This document shows, piece by piece, positions 57,501 to 64,000 of a stretch of DNA of 64,000 nucleotides. Below the pieces are notes generated by a model. The model worked only from the letters and a program-made list of their open reading frames with translations. It searched no databases and was not told where the DNA came from. The DNA is taken from NCBI RefSeq assembly GCF_040869045.1, contig NC_090319.1, forward strand, positions 300,192,998 to 300,256,997. The letters run 5' to 3'. The first letter of the stretch is position 1; each line of letters opens with the position of its first letter. Both the position numbers and the translations under genes were made by a program. The DNA comes from Eurosta solidaginis (lineage: Eukaryota; Arthropoda; Insecta; Diptera; Tephritidae).

Positions 57501-57925
57501 TTATTGTTCTGTTTGAACATAGTATAAGGATTAAAGGCCGCTGCGGTTAAAATCAATTGGTGGAAGTGAACAAGTACAATAATTGTTTGCCAAAAAGCAC
57601 CCCAATTTCGGTATAGAGTTTACCCAAAGAGAAACAAAGTAGACAAAATCTTAGACAAGATCAATTTTATTCATTCTATTTGTTTGTATTTTTGACATTT
57701 CTGTTATTTCACGCGGCGAATATATGCTCGCCGCGGCTTGCATTTGGTGAACTTGGCAAACACGAAAAATAGTTGTGGCATGTGGTGAACTCCACTAATT
57801 TGTTCTTCTGGACTCAACTCGCCAAAAAAAAAATTCGTATACTGGCGTTGTTCAACCTTCTTATAAATTTCAAATTCTTTGGTAATAATGTTATTTCAAC
57901 AGAGCTCTTGTATTTACATAGGTAA
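54531..57925. repeat. Region framed by inverted and direct repeats
   Basis: 'gttatttcaacagag(t/c)tcttgtatt' occurs directly at 54531 and 57888. Just inside, 'gttgaaattataagaaggttgaac' (about 54590-54618) is inverted at 57848-57875, and 'tagtggagttcacca' (54886) is inverted at 57783-57800. This could be a large decayed TIR element. 54900-55330 resembles a transcribed 5' leader but has no clear ORF. A CGCGGCGA/TCGCCGCG hairpin is at 57712-57735. Confidence 0.45.
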
Positions 57926-58098
57926 TAATGTTAAAGTTTCTCGCCGTGTAGCAGCACTGCGGTTTCGAACTGTTTTGTTTTTGTTTGTTTTGAATGACAT
58001 TCTTAATTTTTTGGGTACATTCGCTTGGATTATTTTGTTTTCGGCTGCGTAAATAAATAAATAAACAAAAAGTTAAATTAGAAAAAAGTGTTTGCACG

Positions 58099-58159
58099 AT
58101 GACTTCAACGTTATCAGAAATGCGAAGATTTTTGCATTGGGGACCTGTAACAGCGCTGA
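58099..58159 (+). CDS. ZDHHC6: ZDHHC6-like palmitoyltransferase, coding exon 1
   Basis: ATG at 58099, 20 codons plus one base, including RRFLHWGPVTAL, the N-terminal HWGP motif seen in ZDHHC6 proteins just before the first membrane helix. Donor GTAAGA at 58160, phase 1. It follows an AT-rich leader. The first intron is 4.2 kb. Confidence 0.82.
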
Positions 58160-58490
58160 GTAAGAATATATACATAATTTATATTTGCATAATAACCATT
58201 TTGATAAAAAGCAGATTGGCCAATCTTTTAAGAGTGATTTGGGCCAATGTGCGTTTGTTGAATCTACGCACGCACATTTTCCAATAAAAGTTGGTAAATT
58301 TCAAACTGGACATAAACTTCCACGAGTACATTTGCTAAATTCAGTTGGTGGATTTAGGTATCAGCCACTATCGATATAACTAGTTGAAGAGGAGCAGTTT
58401 GAAAGTATGACTTTCCAAACCGTACAATAAATAAAGGGGAACGAGCAAATATACCTTTGACCAATTGCAGGCGGTTTTACATTTGTATTT

Positions 58491-59507
58491 TTATACTCAG
58501 CGTGCTTTGCACACAGAGTATATTAACTTTGATTGGATAACGGTTGGTTGTACAGGTATAAAGGAATCGAGATAGATATAGACTTCCATATATAAAAATC
58601 ATCAGTATCGAAAAAAAATTTGATTGAGCCATTTCTGTCCGTCCGTTAACACGATAACTTGAGTAAATATTGAAATATCTTCACCAAATTCGGTACACAA
58701 GCTTATCTGGACCCATAATAGATTGGTATTGAAAATGACCGAAATCGGATGATAACCACACCCACTTTATATATGTATATATAACATTTTGGAAAAAAAA
58801 AAATTGATTATTTAGTAAATAATACACCTAGAATATTGAAATTTGACATGTGGACTGATATTGAAACTCTTGATAAAAATTTGAAAAAAATTTTAAAATG
58901 AGCGTAGCACAGCCCACTTGTGATAAAATCAATTTTACAAATATTTTTAATCATAACTCAAAAATTGTTAAACCTATCGTAACAAAATTCGGCAGAGAGG
59001 TTGCCTTTACTATAAGGAATGCTTTCAAGAAAAATTAACGAAATCGGTTAAGGACCACGTCCACTTTTATATAAAAGATTTTTAAAAGGGTCGTGGACGA
59101 ATAAAATAAGCTATATCTTTGCAAAAAGAGCTTTGCATCAATAGAATTTTACTTTCTAAATTGAATTATAACATTAAATTGGAAAACACTAAAATTTTTG
59201 AAAATGGGTGTGGCACTAGAAGAAAAATTAACATATCTTAATGAAATTGTGTACACATATTTTCCTTATAGCAGAAAATATTTCTAGTAAAAATGGACGG
59301 GATTGGTTAAAGGTCACGGCAACTTAGATATAAAACAAGTCACTTATCAAGTTTTATTGTAAGAGGAAATGGGGAGATATTTTTTTTTTAACGGGCGGTA
59401 CCTCGTGTTATGTAGAAAAGTAATTTATCTGAAATGAAATGTGCAATTGAAGCTCACGCTGAGTATATAATGTTCGGTTACACCTGAACTTAGACACTTT
59501 TACTTGT
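58491..59507 (+). repeat. Non-coding interspersed repeat, short type (copy B3)
   Basis: It runs from 'ttatactcagcgtgctttgc' to 'atgttcggttacacctgaac', with the same modules as B1 and one internal deletion near 59210. Located in intron 1 of the ZDHHC6-like gene. Confidence 0.8.
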
Positions 59508-60130
59508 TATGTATAAATTCAGTTGCCGTGTTGATAGCTGCCTGATAGTGACGGGATACCCATTTGGGCAAGCACTTTCTCATATCCCTATTACCATACC
59601 TATTATAAAGCATATTGAGTGGATATTTCACAAGTCATTTAGTTAAAAATATTCGGTATTTTGAGAAAAAGTGGACCCTAAAGTCTGCAGTGTATGGTAC
59701 AACGTTCTTGCTGTAAAGGCAAAGCTGTGATATTTCGCAAGATCCTTCGTTTGCTACGTAATGAAATGAAATGAAAGTGAAATATGTATAGGCTGGGGTT
59801 GCCATCGCTACAACGGGTATACGAATTTTCATGCCTAGTGGCAGACCTGCAGAACTACCCTGCAAAAATCGTTGGATCATGTGGTCCACTGGAGTACATA
59901 CCATTATACTCCGCTGTAATGCAGCAATGGACCAACTCATGTTTCTACACGAACATATTGTAAGCCGATCATTGCTCGTTTTTAACGATTGTAATCACTA
60001 CACGATGTTTATTGGACTGTGGGTACTCCACGGATTACTCTGATGTAATGCGGAACTGGAGTATATGGCCCAGTCCTAGGACATCACAATGTTAATTGTA
60101 CCATATTTTTTGTATGAATTGTGTTTAATT
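59508..60130. other. Intronic, nothing recognised
   Basis: Short ORFs only. Confidence 0.4.
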
Positions 60131-60137
60131 TTGGCGC

Positions 60138-60572
60138 ACTCGCTTGGTCCTCAGCGAACTCCACAAACAGGCGTCGGACCTCTATGCCAGGAATTTCCCG
60201 GCGAATCCAGTACTTAAAGAACAGTACCTAAAACTTGCGGAAGAGGACCGCGTACTCCCTAGGGAAACGGGAGTCACTCTAGTTCAACTTGGATCTGGAT
60301 ACTGTAACAGGTTAAACTCTTACCTATCCATAATCAACCACGACATACAATATGTATGCCCCGCTTGCCATGTGTCCCCACACCACACCAACCATCTCTT
60401 TAATTGTAATGTGGAACCAACGCCTCTAACACCCCTCTCATTATGGTCCCCCCTGTTGAAACTGCAAGTTTCCTTGGACTCCCGTTAGAGGATATTGATG
60501 ACAATTTGTTGTTGTTGATGTGATCGGTCGCACCTATTGGATGGGACGAAGCACTGCTACAACAACAACAAC
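60138..60572 (+). mobile_element. LINE ORF2 C-terminal fragment with CAA-type tail
   Basis: The frame 60144-60488 has RETGVTLVQLGSGYC, then CPAC...H...C, the zinc-knuckle-like end found in several LINE reverse transcriptases (NHLFNC). A late frameshift removes the last codons. The 3' end is 'gatgggacgaagcactgcta' plus ACAACAACAAC. Confidence 0.78.
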
Positions 60573-61224
60573 TGTCGATTTGTTGAGTTGAAATTAAATA
60601 CGCACATTTTCTTTTGCTTATTATTTACATATTTTTGCATATGAAATATTACTTATTATTGCTATGATGATTATATAATTGAGCCATAATTGCCTCCATA
60701 GTTTTGCCGCGTTAATCCACCAGTAAGGAATTAAAAGTTCTTACCACAATTCCCCAATGTGCGTTGCGTGCAGGACATTAGATATGCTCAAGGAAATAGA
60801 AAAACAAATAACGCACAAATTTTTTTAATTTTCGCTTATGATTTCGTTTCCTCCCTTTACATTATTACCCTTCGAACTCATACAGTATACAAGCACATAA
60901 TATTTTTTTAAATCTAATTTGAATGTACATACTATGGGCACATTCAGTCTATTTCGGATCTTTATTGACTGGCCTGTTCAACCAAATTTGAATGCGCTAA
61001 GTTCTACCTTCCCTTACTTGGATAGAGGCGGAAAAACATGCTGTCCTCATAGAAAGAACTCGTGGCTCATCATTGTTGACTGTTATATAAATTCATTAAG
61101 GACTTCCTGTACTGGAGGACGCGCAATAAATTATCTTTTGCATGAATCACTAGCATTTAATAGATGAAATCCATTTATGGTTTAGGTTGAGATTTTTGAA
61201 ACATGCGACGCGCATATCTATCAC
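60573..61224. other. Intronic, nothing recognised
   Basis: AT-rich; no supported gene. Confidence 0.4.
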
Positions 61225-61375
61225 GTTGTTGTTGTTGCTGTATTAACGATAAAGACACACCCCGAAGGCTTTGGGGAGTGTTATCGATGTTGATGGTCCT
61301 TTGCCGGATATAGATCCGGTACGTTCCGGTAACAAAGCACCATTAAGGTACTAGCCCGACCATCTCGTGAACGAT
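61225..61375 (-). repeat. LINE/SINE 3' end fragment
   Basis: GTT-run tail at 61225, then 'ccgaaggctttggggagtg' and 'ggtacgttccggtaac'. Minus orientation. Confidence 0.68.
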
Positions 61376-61439
61376 AGATATACACTTAAAGCTCTATCTA
61401 CATATATATATTACATATACATTACAACAACGCAAGGCA

Positions 61440-61852
61440 TGTTACCCCCAGCGGTTTAGGGGATCAGAATATACCCGCGGTAGGTATGTCTGTCGTAAGA
61501 GGCGACTAAAATACCAGATACAAGGGGTTGTGTAGCGCAACCCTTTCAGGTTGCCAGCGCAATATATAGCTTCTCCAAACCCAATTGTCAACCTCACCTA
61601 TCCTTGGCGAATCCTGTTTCATCAACAGCCGAGGCTCTGGCGACCGCGAACTCCTCATGGATCTAAGGGGTGGGAGGGAGGTATGGCCAAGAAGGTCGCA
61701 TGTGGTCATAACAAATCGTTCCCGAGATGGTCAGGCTTAGTACCGGAACGTACCGGATCTGCATTCGGCAAAGGACCATCAACATCGATAACACGCCCAA
61801 GGCCTTCGGGGAGTGACCTTATCGATACAACAACAACAACAACGTTACCTTT
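61440..61852 (+). repeat. LINE/SINE 3' end, longest copy
   Basis: 'aatatacccgcggtaggtat', 'gtcgtaagaggcgactaaa', 'cccaattgtcaacctcacct', 'cggaacgtaccggatctg', then a CAACAACAAC tail at 61831. The reference copy for the fragments listed elsewhere. Confidence 0.7.
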
Positions 61853-62030
61853 TTATGCATTCTGATGGCATACCACTCTATACTAATGGGCGTTTTGCAG
61901 CATTCCGACGGAAGTCGATCGGAATCCTGTGCAATCCGAAAGCATGCTGAGCGGAGTCACATGCATTCCGCCAGTATAAGATCTTAATATTACTTTTACT
62001 TCTTATTATGAAATTCGGAAATTTGTTCTA
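61853..62030 (+). repeat. LINE 3' UTR hairpin fragment
   Basis: Two decayed units near 61910 and 61950 of the TCGGAATC...GCATTCCG hairpin found at 26740 and 40760. Confidence 0.5.
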
Positions 62031-62388
62031 ATATAACAATGTTGAATCCAGCATACCATCTTTAGACTTTAGTCGCCTCCTACGACAGGCATGCCTCACC
62101 GTAGAAAATTTCTAAAGCCCAGAGGTAGTGTGATTTCAAAGCTAACTAACTATTAATGAAAGATATTCCCCATAATAATAAAGTATTGCCGCAATGTTTT
62201 GTACCCAAAACTCAATTTTGGTTGAAGCAGGTTTGCTCTACTAAAAGACAGATTCGAGTTCTAGTTACTTTCTTCAGCAATTTATAAACATACATATTTA
62301 GCTCTGCTCTTGCATAGTTGCAACCACTTACTTACATACAATGTATATGTTTAAGAAATTAGCTCATCTGCATTTCTTTATATTTCAG

Positions 62389-62573
62389 GCATAATAAAAG
62401 TAATTACTTTAACTACATTATATATGAACTCAATGTGGTGGCCCCCGAATGCAACTTTTGGTGGTTTCCTTCACCAAGGACTCTTTCTACTACTCTCTTC
62501 AGTGGCCACATTTAACTACGTTATGGCGACACTGACAGGTCCTAGTTTTTTGCCGAAACAATGGAAGCCAAAC
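62389..62573 (+). CDS. ZDHHC6: ZDHHC6-like palmitoyltransferase, coding exon 2 (continues past window)
   Basis: Acceptor 'tatttcag', then 185 nt, phase 1 to 0, donor GTAAGT at 62574. It joins exon 1 in frame. It encodes the first membrane helix (IIKVITLTTLY), a lumenal loop, the second helix (LFLLLSSVATFNYVMATL) and GPSFLPKQWKPN, the conserved stretch before the DHHC cysteine-rich domain, which must lie beyond 64000. The family transfers palmitate to cysteines of ER proteins (established); catalytic residues are not visible here. Confidence 0.85.
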
Positions 62574-62728
62574 GTAAGTGAATTTCTATATACATATATT
62601 TTTTTACAAATAGAGGTTTGTTTGCAGACACAAGCTTTATAAGAATTTGCTTTAAATTGTACAATTAAAAATTCACAAAGATTTTGTTTGTAGACTTCAA
62701 CTACAATATTCAATTTCAAGTATGCAAA

Positions 62729-63170
62729 GCATATCTAATATATATATTATAAATGGGAAAGTTTGGATGTGAAGATGTTTGGATGTTTGGATGTTTGGAT
62801 GTTTGTCCAGACGTTTGTCTTTGTGACTCAATAACGCAAGAACGGCTGGACCGATTTGGATGAAATTTTGCACACATATAGCCAATAGTCTAGAAGGATC
62901 TACTAGCTATATATTTTTCAAAAGGGGCGTGGTCCCCGCCCCCTAGGAACAGTTATAATTTAATTATTATATTTTTTCGTCTTTGCGACTGAATAACGCC
63001 AGAATGGCTACAAGGATTTTGATGAAATTTGGGACACAGACAGTAGTCTACTAGCGAAATTTTTTTCGAACATGGAAAGAGGGGTGGGGGTCCCACGACC
63101 CTTTCGAGCAATTACTTTTTAATAATCTTTACACATTATAACTTTACGTATACTGGCCTTCACCAATACC
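62729..63170. repeat. Helitron-like or related TE start
   Basis: 'tctaatatatatattataaatgg' followed by a (ggatgttt)n run (62765-62805) and 'caagaacggctggaccgatttgg', a phrase repeated in altered form at 63000. The opening resembles the 5' end of the Helitron at 27013. No ORF or 3' end was recognised. Confidence 0.4.
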
Positions 63171-63539
63171 ACAGACTCAAGGGGTCAAATAAGTCGAGGG
63201 ATTACAAAGTAAGCAGTGACACCCTCCGCCCGCCCCCTTTATCTACCCCTCTGGTGTAAAATCTATAAATTGTTATAACTCAATATAAATTTTCTCCTAA
63301 ATCAATAGTTTTTGGTATCTGGTACATACAGAACGAGATCTAGACAATTTTGGAGGAACGATCAGTGGTCCTCTCCTCTACTCCCGCCATCCGCCCTCCA
63401 TCAATTGTTTTTATTAGCACGCTTTTATTAGCTTTACCTGTATGTTTCTATGTAACCTTTTATTCGCTCCAATGCGCCTGCTGCCTTATTAACATGGTTT
63501 TATAATTAGCTTCACCTTATTTGTAATCCCGTAAGGGTC

Positions 63540-64000
63540 ATATCGAGACCCTTATGGGATCATTTCTGGATGGTTTTCGGGATCGGTCCGGGATTACGCC
63601 GGGGTAATTTCGGGACTTTTTCGGGACTATTTCGGGATCATTTTGGGACCCTTCCGGGATCATTTCTGTATAGTTTTCGGGATCCGTCCGGGATCCCGTC
63701 GGGGTTATTTTGGGACAATTTCGGGACTATTCCGGAATCATTTCGGGACTATTTCGCGATCATTTGGGGACCTTTCCGGCATCATTTCTGGATGATTTTC
63801 GGGATCCGTCCGGGATCCCGTCGGGGTACTTTCGGGATCATTTGAGTACCTTCGAGAGATAAGTTCTTGATGGTTGCCGGGATCATTACGGGACTTTTTC
63901 GGGGTTATTTTGGGTCCCTTTAGGCATCATTTCTGGATGGTCTTCGGGATTCGTCCGGCATCCCGTCGGGGTCATTTCGGGACTTTTTCGCGACTAATAC
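63540..64000. repeat. GC-rich minisatellite, continues past window
   Basis: Four units starting 'atcatttctggatggttttc' at about 63559, 63659, 63781 and 63926, so 100-145 bp apart. Each contains 'gggatccgtccgggatcccg' and runs of CGGGA(C/T). The composition is unlike the rest of the window. Confidence 0.75.

Noticed and set aside
1..64000. CRISPR arrays, rRNA, functional tRNA genes
   Set aside because: No regularly spaced short repeats with unique spacers and no tRNA cloverleaf outside the SINE head; the DNA is insect.

Overview
The window is nuclear DNA from an insect, most likely a true fruit fly (Tephritidae) or close relative. It is AT-rich, has spliced genes with GT-AG introns, and is mostly transposable elements (TEs). 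Several repeats here (the non-coding repeat with a conserved terminal hairpin, the tRNA-like SINE, and LINE 3' ends with CAA-type tails) are ones I associate with tephritid genomes. That attribution is inference, since no species marker is present.

Two host genes are supported. (1) A minus-strand C2H2 zinc-finger gene can be assembled from eight coding exons (39341 down to 11372, 813 codons). Every junction has a GT donor and AG acceptor and keeps frame, and four introns split a zinc finger in a way that restores exact C2H2/C2HC spacing. Its introns reach 12.4 kb and hold most of the TEs of the left half. (2) The first two coding exons of a plus-strand ZDHHC6-type palmitoyltransferase (58099-58159 and 62389-62573) are present; the rest lies beyond the right edge.

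Layout. 1-636: unassigned, with a short coding-like relic. 637-7976: an insect endogenous retrovirus (errantivirus, gypsy family) with two LTRs, a TATATA target duplication and broken gag, pol and env. 7992-10267: a long-TIR element split by a 1.8 kb non-coding repeat. 10459-10942: a solo LTR. 11372-39341: the zinc-finger gene; its introns contain MITEs, a Penelope-like element with inverted terminal repeats and hammerhead-like motifs, a LINE broken up by a MITE, a repeat, a mariner and a Helitron, a 2898 bp tandem duplication, a second solo LTR and a second copy of the non-coding repeat. 39606-42628: a truncated Jockey/CR1-like LINE and a fold-back element. 43853-53594: a deep nest: fold-back element > Ty3/gypsy LTR retrotransposon > second fold-back element > hAT-like MITE, plus a further MITE in the outer layer. 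54.5-57.9 kb: intergenic, framed by inverted and direct repeats. 58099-64000: the 5' part of the ZDHHC6-like gene with LINE fragments, another repeat copy and a terminal minisatellite.

No tRNA, rRNA, CRISPR or bacterial-type operon is seen. The most notable signals are the nested-insertion stratigraphy, the microhomology-bounded tandem duplication, the ribozyme-like motifs, the conserved non-coding repeat superfamily, and the assembled zinc-finger gene with an unrecognised C-terminal domain. None of the TE coding regions looks intact.
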